Under the pieces are notes generated by a model that made no database searches, was not told where the DNA came from, and saw only the letters and a program-made list of their open reading frames with translations. Source: JAZDEL01 sp043820655 (GTDB lineage: Archaea; Iainarchaeota; Iainarchaeia; Iainarchaeales; JAZDEL01). Taken from it: a DNA stretch of 7,020 bases. The position numbers and the translations under genes were made by a program. Shown here in pieces: positions 1 through 4,845 of the stretch (the first letter of the stretch is position 1; every line of letters begins with the position of its first letter). The stretch spans positions 1 through 7,020 of the forward strand of contig JBDRDO010000090.1 in assembly GCA_043820655.1 (NCBI GenBank), read 5' to 3'.

Positions 1-1
1 G

Positions 2-403
2 GTAAGGGATGAGGAATCAGGGTTCAGGATGACTGTTCGTGCGGAACATGAGGAAAGCGTGGGGCATATGGCTTCAGCGCCCGAGTTTCATAAGGGGATT
101 ATGAAAACCCTGGCTTATATTGCTTACAAACAGCCCGTGGCACAGGCGGAAGTCATTAATTTCAGGAACAGTAAGGCATATGACCACATCCGCGCTTTGA
201 AGGAGCGCGGTTTTATAAGAAAGGAAAGGACAGGGCGCACATATAAGATTTATACAACCAAGAAATTTGTCCAGTATTTTGGAAAGGGCGGGAAGAAAGG
301 GCAAAGCGCAGGGGCGAATGGAAAGGAAAACGCGGAAGGGCAGGAAAAGGAAATGTTTAATGCACTGCCGTTGGTTCCTGTGCAGGAGCCTTCTTCACAG
401 TAA
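2..403 (+). CDS. scpB: ScpB, segregation and condensation protein B (5' end outside the window)
   Basis: ScpB is the winged-helix partner of ScpA in SMC-kleisin complexes that compact and segregate chromosomes. The frame is open to the window edge, and residues before the first ATG (position 29) fit the family: a GFRMTVR segment looks like the strand ending the first winged helix. The gene therefore probably starts upstream, and 133 residues are visible. Residues 29-94 carry the second winged helix with the family signature LAYIAYKQPV (38-47), then an RALKERGFI helix/turn (64-72), and TTKKFVQYFG (85-94), matching the usual TT-x-F-x-x-x-FG ending. After residue 95 comes a Gly/Lys/Glu-rich low-complexity tail of about 39 residues, not typical of the core. 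The last 47 bases overlap the hsp20 gene on the other strand. A kleisin gene (scpA) may lie just upstream; this is inference. Confidence 0.85.
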   Translation, partial: VRDEESGFRMTVRAEHEESVGHMASAPEFHKGIMKTLAYIAYKQPVAQAEVINFRNSKAYDHIRALKERGFIRKERTGRTYKIYTTKKFVQYFGKGGKKGQSAGANGKENAEGQEKEMFNALPLVPVQEPSSQ

Positions 404-902
404 TTTCAAGGATTCCGTTTGTTAAATTAATTTTCGCAGATTTTGGGTCAGCAGGCGCGGGAAATGAAACGCGCTTGTAAAACACTGCAGGTTTATCCGC
501 GCGGATGATTGCGCCCTGTGAATTAATTTCAAGTTTCACATCATTTTTCTCAACCCCAGGCATTTCCGCCGTAATTGTAATGTCATCACCGCGCTCAACA
601 ATGTCCGTCAAAGGCGCGCGGACATCGCTTATTCTCGCCAGGTTTTGATTCTGCGCATTGGTTGGTCTGGGCTTAACATTCCCGAAGCTTTCTATATGTG
701 CATTCCCGTCCTGCCCCATCTTCACTGAGAAACCCATCACAAGCGGCTTTTTGCCCGCCTCTGCTCCATTAAGGGCGCGCTGTTCAAACATTTCCCCCAT
801 CATTTTGTCCATTAATTCCTCCATCTTGTCAAGATCAAGGGTTATGTCAATGCGCCTTTTCGGATTTTTGCTTTCAACATTTCCATTTTCAGTGTTTTCC
901 AT
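357..902 (-). CDS. hsp20: Hsp20 / alpha-crystallin family small heat-shock protein
   Basis: This is an ATP-independent chaperone that holds unfolding proteins in the cytoplasm. The protein has 181 residues. The N-terminal region has a Met/Glu-rich amphipathic helix (27-41), then MGFSVKMGQDG and ESFGNVKP (56-78), a segment I associate with euryarchaeal-type Hsp20 proteins. The alpha-crystallin domain spans about 94-171: APLTDIVERGDDITITAEMP opens it, and the conserved NGILEI (162-167) closes it. The usual C-terminal I-x-I/V motif that docks on neighbouring subunits is absent; the chain ends KKAPAQEPTAVH. The ATG is preceded by GAGGGT about 7 bases upstream, and the gene begins 9 bases after the rnhB stop, so the two are probably co-transcribed. 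The 3' end overlaps scpB convergently. Confidence 0.92.
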   Translation of the reverse strand: MENTENGNVESKNPKRRIDITLDLDKMEELMDKMMGEMFEQRALNGAEAGKKPLVMGFSVKMGQDGNAHIESFGNVKPRPTNAQNQNLARISDVRAPLTDIVERGDDITITAEMPGVEKNDVKLEINSQGAIIRADKPAVFYKRVSFPAPADPKSAKINLTNGILEITVKKAPAQEPTAVH

Positions 903-911
903 TTCAAACCC

Positions 912-1562
912 TCACACTAACTTAGTCTGCAATCTTTCATTAAGCAATCGTTTGTTTGTTTCCCATGCCTTGCGCACAAAATTCGGAAGTTTGCCGTGCT
1001 CCCTTAAGTGGCGCTCTATGAACTTAATTGTAACCTCGTCATGGGAGTATCCCGAACCGACCTCACCGTAACGCCTGCGAAGCTTTTCTATCTCCGCATC
1101 GCGCTCAACCTTTGCTATTACAGAGGCGGCACTAACAACAGGATAGTTCATGTCCGCGCGGTGCTCCGCACGCAGGATAACATCAAAATCAAGGTAGCGC
1201 TTTATGCGCACCGCAAAATTACTTTGCACTGTGTCGGGACTGTCAATGTAAACCACCCCTGGCTTTTCTTTCAGCATGTTTAACAAATGCGCAGCCTTCA
1301 TTGCCTCAATTTCATTCAGGGAATAGCGCGCCATGTGAATGTCAAGCTCCTTAGGGGAAACATGCACCGAGGCAAATTCACGCGCGATTTTCTTGATTTC
1401 AGGGAGCTGCCTGTTCCGCTCCTTTTCACTCAAAAGCTTGCTGTCCTTCACCCCTAATTCAATCAGTTCCGCCTCGCGGCTCTTTTCAATTACAGCAACA
1501 GCCATTACCATCGGACCCAAACACGGCCCCCTTCCCGCCTCATCTATGCCCGCTATAAGCAT
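912..1562 (-). CDS. rnhB: Ribonuclease HII
   Basis: RNase HII cuts the RNA strand of RNA-DNA hybrids and single ribonucleotides in DNA, acting in primer removal and ribonucleotide repair. The 216 residues match archaeal RNase HII length. GIDEAGRGP (5-13) supplies catalytic Asp7 and Glu8 and the GRG substrate loop (10-12). YIDSPD holds Asp107, and AEHRADMNYPVVSAASVIAK holds Asp137, completing the four acidic residues. GSGYSHD (169-175) carries the tyrosine (172) that senses the RNA-DNA junction. The C-terminal KAWETNKRL is also typical of the family. The ATG has a weak GGTG 6 bases before it and a TTTTAAA box about 36 bases upstream. The gene is followed 9 bases later by hsp20. Confidence 0.97.
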   Translation of the reverse strand: MLIAGIDEAGRGPCLGPMVMAVAVIEKSREAELIELGVKDSKLLSEKERNRQLPEIKKIAREFASVHVSPKELDIHMARYSLNEIEAMKAAHLLNMLKEKPGVVYIDSPDTVQSNFAVRIKRYLDFDVILRAEHRADMNYPVVSAASVIAKVERDAEIEKLRRRYGEVGSGYSHDEVTIKFIERHLREHGKLPNFVRKAWETNKRLLNERLQTKLV

Positions 1563-1594
1563 TCAAAACACCAACAAAATAAGGGGCGCTGTGG

Positions 1595-1601
1595 TTTAAA
1601 A
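1595..1601 (-). promoter_or_regulatory. Candidate TATA box for rnhB-hsp20
   Basis: Read on the minus strand, TTTTAAA lies with its centre about 36 bases before the rnhB ATG. With the usual archaeal spacing the transcript would start near 1570, giving a leader of about 8 to 10 bases. The box sits in the 59-base gap between the cysteine-rich gene and rnhB. The call rests on position and base composition only. Confidence 0.5.
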
Positions 1602-1621
1602 GGTTAATCCGCAGTACACAG

Positions 1622-1915
1622 TTACTTCCCAAGCCCGCCGACTGCGCGGTTAACGGAATCAACTTCCCTGTTGCAGCGCTTGCAGTCGTGAAGCATGTCA
1701 AGGGCAAGTGTCTTGTTTGAATATGCCTTTTTTATGTCTGTTGAGGATGCATCCGCCCTGCGCAGTGCGTCATACTGCGAGAGATAGTGCCCGTAAAGCT
1801 CCTGCAGTACGGACTGGACGTTCTGCTTTTCATCATCACTGTCCCTGAGCAGGCGCCTGCCGCAACACAGCCTGCAGTTCTTTTTTGCCTCTAAAATAAG
1901 CTCTTGCGTGACCAT
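1622..1915 (-). CDS. Small cysteine-pair protein of unknown function, probable zinc binder
   Basis: I do not recognise this 97-residue protein. Near the N-terminus it has CRLCC (Cys14, Cys17, Cys18) and near the C-terminus CKRC (Cys78, Cys81). Between them, residues 29-76 lack prolines and glycines except Gly42 and are rich in Leu, Gln, Asp and Lys, so they should be mainly helical. The layout suggests a helical hairpin whose two ends are pinned by one zinc ion through two Cys-x-x-Cys knuckles; this is inference. There is no signal peptide or membrane segment. The start is supported by a TATA-like TTTTAAAG about 26-33 bases upstream, which would give an almost leaderless mRNA. It lies between hicA and rnhB on the same strand but seems to have its own promoter. 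The coding evidence is the paired Cys-x-x-Cys motifs and the promoter placement. Confidence 0.7.
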   Translation of the reverse strand: MVTQELILEAKKNCRLCCGRRLLRDSDDEKQNVQSVLQELYGHYLSQYDALRRADASSTDIKKAYSNKTLALDMLHDCKRCNREVDSVNRAVGGLGK

Positions 1916-1940
1916 ATAGAACCATATATGAGTGGATATT

Positions 1941-1948
1941 CTTTAAAA
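1941..1948 (-). promoter_or_regulatory. Candidate TATA box giving a leaderless transcript of the cysteine-rich gene
   Basis: The minus strand reads TTTTAAAG here, with its centre about 30 bases before the ATG at 1915. The predicted start of transcription falls within a few bases of the start codon, and no purine-rich ribosome binding site is present. Between box and ATG lies TATATGGTTCTATATG, a near copy of which precedes an ATG at 6367 with the same box-to-ATG distance. Confidence 0.5.
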
Positions 1949-1968
1949 GAAATGGGGGAATAACAGGG

Positions 1969-2193
1969 TCACAGCATTTCAATGAACTCTTGCCTTGAAA
2001 CCCTTAAATCCTGCTTTATGATTTTATTAAGCAAACCAGCAGGAATCGGCCTGTTTGAATGGAAAGATATTGTTAGAATCCTACCGTCCTTATGCAGAAA
2101 GGTTTTGTGGGAACCCTTCTGCCTAACTTCCCGAAAGCCGAGTTTCTTCACAATTTTTATAATGCCCTGCGGGTAAAGGACAGGGAGTTTCAT
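1969..2193 (-). CDS. hicA: HicA family mRNA interferase toxin
   Basis: HicA toxins have a small double-stranded-RNA-binding-like fold and cleave mRNA until bound by HicB. The 74 residues are the usual length. RQKGSHKTF (24-32) contains the GSH motif with the catalytic histidine at 29, followed by DGRILTISFHSNRPIP (36-51), matching the family's conserved strand and His-x-N-x-x-x-P turn, and LLNKIIKQ-x5-EFIEML at the end. Its ATG overlaps the hicB stop as ATGA, so translation is likely coupled and the antitoxin is made first. The toxin appears intact, with the key histidine present. Confidence 0.92.
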   Translation of the reverse strand: MKLPVLYPQGIIKIVKKLGFREVRQKGSHKTFLHKDGRILTISFHSNRPIPAGLLNKIIKQDLRVSRQEFIEML

Positions 2194-2411
2194 ACCGCTA
2201 CCTTCACCATTCCAAGCACGGAACTGGCAGAGGCTTTCAGCTTCTTTTCCTTAGAAACTTCCATATGCAGTTCTATTGCCTCCTTAATATTCTTCAGCAG
2301 TTCCTGAAGGTCATCTGCATAGGAGTAGCAGCCGGGCAGGGAGGGAACAGAAGCATAAAACTGTTTGGTTTTTTCATCTCTTTCTATAACAACATCAAAA
2401 GATTTTGCCAT
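2190..2411 (-). CDS. hicB: HicB family antitoxin (short form)
   Basis: HicB neutralises HicA through a partial RNase-H-like fold. Starting at the ATG at 2411 the protein has 73 residues: FDVVIERDEKTKQFYASVPSLPGCYSYADD is typed by its ASVPSLPGCYSYADD core (about residues 20-34), followed by an amphipathic helix ELLKNIKEAIELHME, all family hallmarks. A longer in-frame start at 2474 would add 21 residues unlike the family and lies upstream of the TATA box. The chosen start has GGGTGA 4 bases before it and follows the box at the right distance. There is no C-terminal ribbon-helix-helix or helix-turn-helix domain, so DNA binding and autoregulation as in long HicB proteins is not evident. It is the first gene of the hicBA pair. 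Confidence 0.9.
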   Translation of the reverse strand: MAKSFDVVIERDEKTKQFYASVPSLPGCYSYADDLQELLKNIKEAIELHMEVSKEKKLKASASSVLGMVKVAV

Positions 2412-2415
2412 TAAA

Positions 2416-2455
2416 TCACCCGATAGATAATATAGTCTGCCTGAATAATTTAAAC
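2416..2455 (-). promoter_or_regulatory. hicBA promoter and ribosome binding site
   Basis: On the minus strand a TATA box GTTTAAATT (2447-2455) is followed about 25 bases later by the predicted transcript start near 2425. GGGTGA (2416-2421), complementary to the archaeal 16S rRNA 3' end, lies 4 bases before the hicB ATG. The arrangement decides the hicB start at 2411 and rules against the upstream ATG at 2474. Confidence 0.65.
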
Positions 2456-2476
2456 CTTTGCTTTGAACAGGCAAGT

Positions 2477-2523
2477 AAAAACAGAAAAAGAAATAGGGGG
2501 GAGAAGCCGTGGCTTATGCCACG
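2477..2523 (-). terminator. Hairpin plus T-rich terminator of tfb
   Basis: On the minus strand the perfect stem CGTGGC-ATAA-GCCACG (2508-2523) covers the last codons of tfb, with the TAA stop codon lying in the loop. It is followed by a C-run and then T-rich tracts TTTCTTTTTCTGTTTTTA (2477-2494). T-rich tracts alone end archaeal transcripts; the hairpin is an extra. The hicBA promoter starts only about 20 bases farther on, so insulation between the units makes sense. Confidence 0.65.
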
Positions 2524-3422
2524 ACCTCTATGTTCAAGCGTTTCTTCAATTCGCGGTAGCGGTTCCTTATGGTCACTTCTGTAACCCCTGCCACGTTTGC
2601 AACTTCCTTCTGGGTTCTGCGCTCGCCCTTCAAAAGGCCTGCAATGTACACTGCGGCTGCCGCAACTCCCGTAGGACCGCGGCCTGAAATAAGGCCGTTT
2701 GTAATTGCCTTCTCAAGGATTTTTCTTGCCTCTTCCTGCACCTCTCCGCTGAGGTTCAATTCAGAGGCAAACCTCGGAATGTAGTGAGTGGGGTTTGTCA
2801 AAGGCACTTCCAGTTTGAGCTCACGAACAAGGAAGCGGTATGTCCTGCCGATTTCCTTCTTTGTGAGGCCTGATGCCTCTGCCATTTCATTCAGTGTCCT
2901 GGGAACATTGTAGATGCGGCACACAGTGTAGAGTACAGCCGCAACCACTGCTTCAATAAGCCTGCCGCGGATAAGCCCCTTTTTCACTGTTTTCCTGTAC
3001 AAAAGCGCTGCAGCCTCAATCAGCTGTTCGGGAATGTTCAGGTATGAAGCAACTCTCCTAAGCTCCGTCAGTGCAATTGAAAGATTGCGCTGCATTGAGG
3101 AACTAATAGAGGCGCGCTTCTGCCATTTAATTAAACGGTACATCTGTGCCCTGCTTTTTGAGCTCAGTTTATTTCCGCGCAAGTCCGTACCCCTGCGGTC
3201 AATCATGGTTACAAGGCCCTTATTCAGTTTAACATACTTCATAGGGCTTCCTGTGCGTGCGCGCTCTTCCATTTGATCACTGTCAAAGCTGCGCCACTCC
3301 TTGCCCAAATCAACAACGTCTTCGGACAGCACAAGGCCGCAGCTGCCGCACGTAATTTCGCCTCTCTCATCATCGGTACTGGTTTTATTGCCCCCGCACT
3401 CGGGGCATTTTACGTCTGCCAT
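2514..3422 (-). CDS. tfb: Transcription initiation factor B (TFB, archaeal TFIIB)
   Basis: TFB binds the TBP-TATA complex and the BRE element and recruits RNA polymerase. The protein has 302 residues, close to the usual 300. The N-terminal zinc ribbon uses Cys6, Cys9, Cys25 and Cys28. The B-reader/linker region (about 38-90) has EWRSFD, the ARTGSP motif (55-60) and TMIDRRGTDLRG (72-83). Two cyclin-like repeats follow (about 104-202 and 208-300), each ending in a helix-turn-helix: NEMAEASGLTKKEIGRTYR (178-196) and EVANVAGVTEVTIRNRYR (273-290). The start at 3422 is chosen because GGGTGGTG lies just upstream and MADVKCPEC starts the domain directly. An in-frame ATG at 3470 would add 16 residues with no family resemblance. 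Its own promoter and terminator flank it. Confidence 0.97.
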   Translation of the reverse strand: MADVKCPECGGNKTSTDDERGEITCGSCGLVLSEDVVDLGKEWRSFDSDQMEERARTGSPMKYVKLNKGLVTMIDRRGTDLRGNKLSSKSRAQMYRLIKWQKRASISSSMQRNLSIALTELRRVASYLNIPEQLIEAAALLYRKTVKKGLIRGRLIEAVVAAVLYTVCRIYNVPRTLNEMAEASGLTKKEIGRTYRFLVRELKLEVPLTNPTHYIPRFASELNLSGEVQEEARKILEKAITNGLISGRGPTGVAAAAVYIAGLLKGERRTQKEVANVAGVTEVTIRNRYRELKKRLNIEVVA

Positions 3423-3520
3423 TATTACACCACCCTTGTTTTTTGCTAAAGAGGTAAGGCACGGAGCCATTTAACGCGAATTCACCCAACCAATCGCATC
3501 AAAATAAGGCGCAATGTTAC

Positions 3521-3530
3521 CTATATAAAC
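3521..3530 (-). promoter_or_regulatory. Candidate TATA box for tfb
   Basis: On the minus strand GTTTATATAG is a near-consensus archaeal TATA box. Transcription would start near 3500, leaving a leader of about 75 bases before the ATG at 3422, unusually long beside the other genes here. A second A/T box (ATTTAAAT, 3547-3554) lies farther upstream. Confidence 0.6.
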
Positions 3531-3570
3531 CTGCACCCTGCATCGTATTTAAATGTTTCGGTGCAATTCT

Positions 3571-3586
3571 GGAAAAGAAAAAAGAA
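3571..3586 (-). terminator. T-rich terminator after rps8e
   Basis: The minus strand reads TTCTTTTTTCTTTTCC about 35 bases after the rps8e stop codon and before the tfb promoter. Oligo-T tracts like this terminate archaeal transcription. A short palindrome GTGCGCAC (3611-3618) lies just before it. Confidence 0.55.
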
Positions 3587-3621
3587 TTTGCGCGTTTCAG
3601 CCAGTAATTAGTGCGCACGGC

Positions 3622-4167
3622 TTAATTTTCCGCGCTTTCCACGGCTTTTTCAGGGGTTTTCCCGTGTTCTGCAGCCTTATTATCCCTGCCTTCCTTTTTG
3701 GCGGCTTTTTCACGGTTTTCGGCTTTTTTTGCCTTTTTTGCCTTTTCCTCTTTTTTCTCAATATATCCGTCAATAAGCACCGCATCAATGCTTCCGCTCT
3801 GCCCGGGTTTTGAGGTTACGCGTGCATATTTCTGCGTGCCTGAAATCTCAACCTTAAGGATTGCGCCCTTTGTAATTACATTCCGCCTTGCGAAGTGCCT
3901 GTCTGCGTTGTTTTCAACAACAGCCAGAATTTTGCCCTTTTTTGAGGTTTTGCCGCTTTTATCAACAATGCTTGCCTCAAGCGCTGAAAGCAGGGCCTGC
4001 TTTGTGCCGCCCCCTCTTGTCCTGAAAACATCAACCTTTGGCTTCTCGGAAATTGTGGTCTGCGCAGGCACGCCCCCTCTCCATGCAAGGCGCTTGTCAC
4101 TGCGCCTGCGGGTATAGGATATGCCGCCTGACGTTTTTCTTTTGGATTTCTCGTGCCATTGGGTCAT
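3622..4167 (-). CDS. rps8e: Small ribosomal subunit protein S8e with extended charged tail
   Basis: S8e is an archaeal/eukaryotic protein of the 30S subunit that binds 16S rRNA. The core (1-131) shows KSKRKTSGG (7-15), the RTRGGGTKQALL segment (49-60), VVENNADRHFARRNVITKGA (83-102) and ARVTSKPGQSG (115-125), all diagnostic. Archaeal S8e proteins are usually about 125-135 residues; this one has 181 because of a Lys/Ala/Glu-rich tail from about 137 to the end. The tail has no recognisable domain and is probably disordered. The ATG has AAGGTGAG a few bases upstream, a good ribosome binding site. It is transcribed away from cgi121 and ends about 200 bases before tfb. Confidence 0.96.
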   Translation of the reverse strand: MTQWHEKSKRKTSGGISYTRRRSDKRLAWRGGVPAQTTISEKPKVDVFRTRGGGTKQALLSALEASIVDKSGKTSKKGKILAVVENNADRHFARRNVITKGAILKVEISGTQKYARVTSKPGQSGSIDAVLIDGYIEKKEEKAKKAKKAENREKAAKKEGRDNKAAEHGKTPEKAVESAEN

Positions 4168-4261
4168 TTGCTCACCTTGATTTTAACCTTAATTCAGTTT
4201 AGATTAAATTAACATAATCCTATTAATGTAAATATCATGGGTTTTTTATTGGGGGTTTTGA
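4168..4261. promoter_or_regulatory. Divergent promoter region between rps8e and cgi121
   Basis: This 94-base gap is strongly AT-rich compared with the flanking genes and must hold start signals for both directions. On the minus side AAGGTGAG (about 4172-4179) is the rps8e ribosome binding site, with AATTTAATC-like boxes near 4213-4221 as TATA candidates. On the plus side the boxes near 4221-4236 (ATTAATGTAAATAT) would place transcription start close to the cgi121 ATG, and GGGGG at 4251-4255 is the only purine-rich stretch before it. The individual boxes are not certain. Confidence 0.5.
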
Positions 4262-4828
4262 ATGCTTAGCAGGAAAATCGGCACTGAATTTTTTGGAATT
4301 AAAGCCGTTTCCGCAGAAATAAATAGCCTAGATAGGGTTATTAAGGCTTTGGGTAAGTGTGAATTTTTTGCCCAGGCATTTTCCCCGCGTGTTGTTGCCT
4401 CTGCTGAGCAGGTTTTCTTTGCATATGAACAAACACAATATGCACTGCTACATAATCAAAGTATGCTTAATGATGCACGCCTTGAATTTTTGCTCCGCAT
4501 TACAGGGAAGAGGCAGGTTAAGGGTGCGCTGGAAGGGGCTGAAATCAGGGGGGAGAAAGGGGTTCAAAAAATTCTGCTGGTTTGCGCAGGAAAAAATAAA
4601 AAAAACCTTGCGCAGAATTTTAAGGTTTTGGAAAAGGAATTTGATTTTAAGCCCCTGCCGGGAAATGTAGATTTATTTATCCGCAAAAATGCGAAAAAGA
4701 ACTGCGCATTCATCAGGAAATTTTACGGAATTAATGATGCTGAACTTAAGGCGTTTGGGGACGGAGATGCGGGGAGCGCACTTGCCGAGGCAGTACTTGA
4801 GAGGAACGCACTTCTTGCGCTGGAGTGA
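4262..4828 (+). CDS. cgi121: Cgi121 family KEOPS subunit (TPRKB homologue)
   Basis: Cgi121 is a subunit of the KEOPS complex that makes N6-threonylcarbamoyl-adenosine (t6A) at position 37 of ANN-decoding tRNAs; it binds Bud32 and helps hold the tRNA 3' end. The 188-residue protein follows the family plan: VVASAEQVFFA (44-54) matches the 'xASxEHxxxA' helix start, EFLLRITGKRQVKGAL (75-90) contains the conserved TGKRQ motif, and ALAEAVLERNALLALE (173-188) matches the typical C-terminal helix with its LER-x-ALL pattern. It is somewhat longer than the usual 145-170 residues. The stop codon lies 17 bases before the preferred start of the membrane protein downstream, so the two are probably one operon. 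I assign this from motif memory, without an alignment. Confidence 0.82.
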   Translation: MLSRKIGTEFFGIKAVSAEINSLDRVIKALGKCEFFAQAFSPRVVASAEQVFFAYEQTQYALLHNQSMLNDARLEFLLRITGKRQVKGALEGAEIRGEKGVQKILLVCAGKNKKNLAQNFKVLEKEFDFKPLPGNVDLFIRKNAKKNCAFIRKFYGINDAELKAFGDGDAGSALAEAVLERNALLALE

Positions 4829-4845
4829 AACTGCGGAGGCAAACT

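Noticed and set aside
658..1599. Plus-strand frames opposite hsp20 and rnhB
   Set aside because: They are antisense shadows; the minus-strand genes carry complete conserved motifs and the plus frames none.
2412..2474. Upstream in-frame start for HicB (21 extra residues)
   Set aside because: It would begin before the predicted TATA box and transcript start, and the added residues are unlike the family. The GGGTGA site marks the start at 2411.
3553..4117. Phe/Leu-rich plus-strand frames that look like membrane proteins
   Set aside because: They are the complement of the Lys/Glu-rich rps8e tail and core. S8e motifs on the minus strand are unmistakable.
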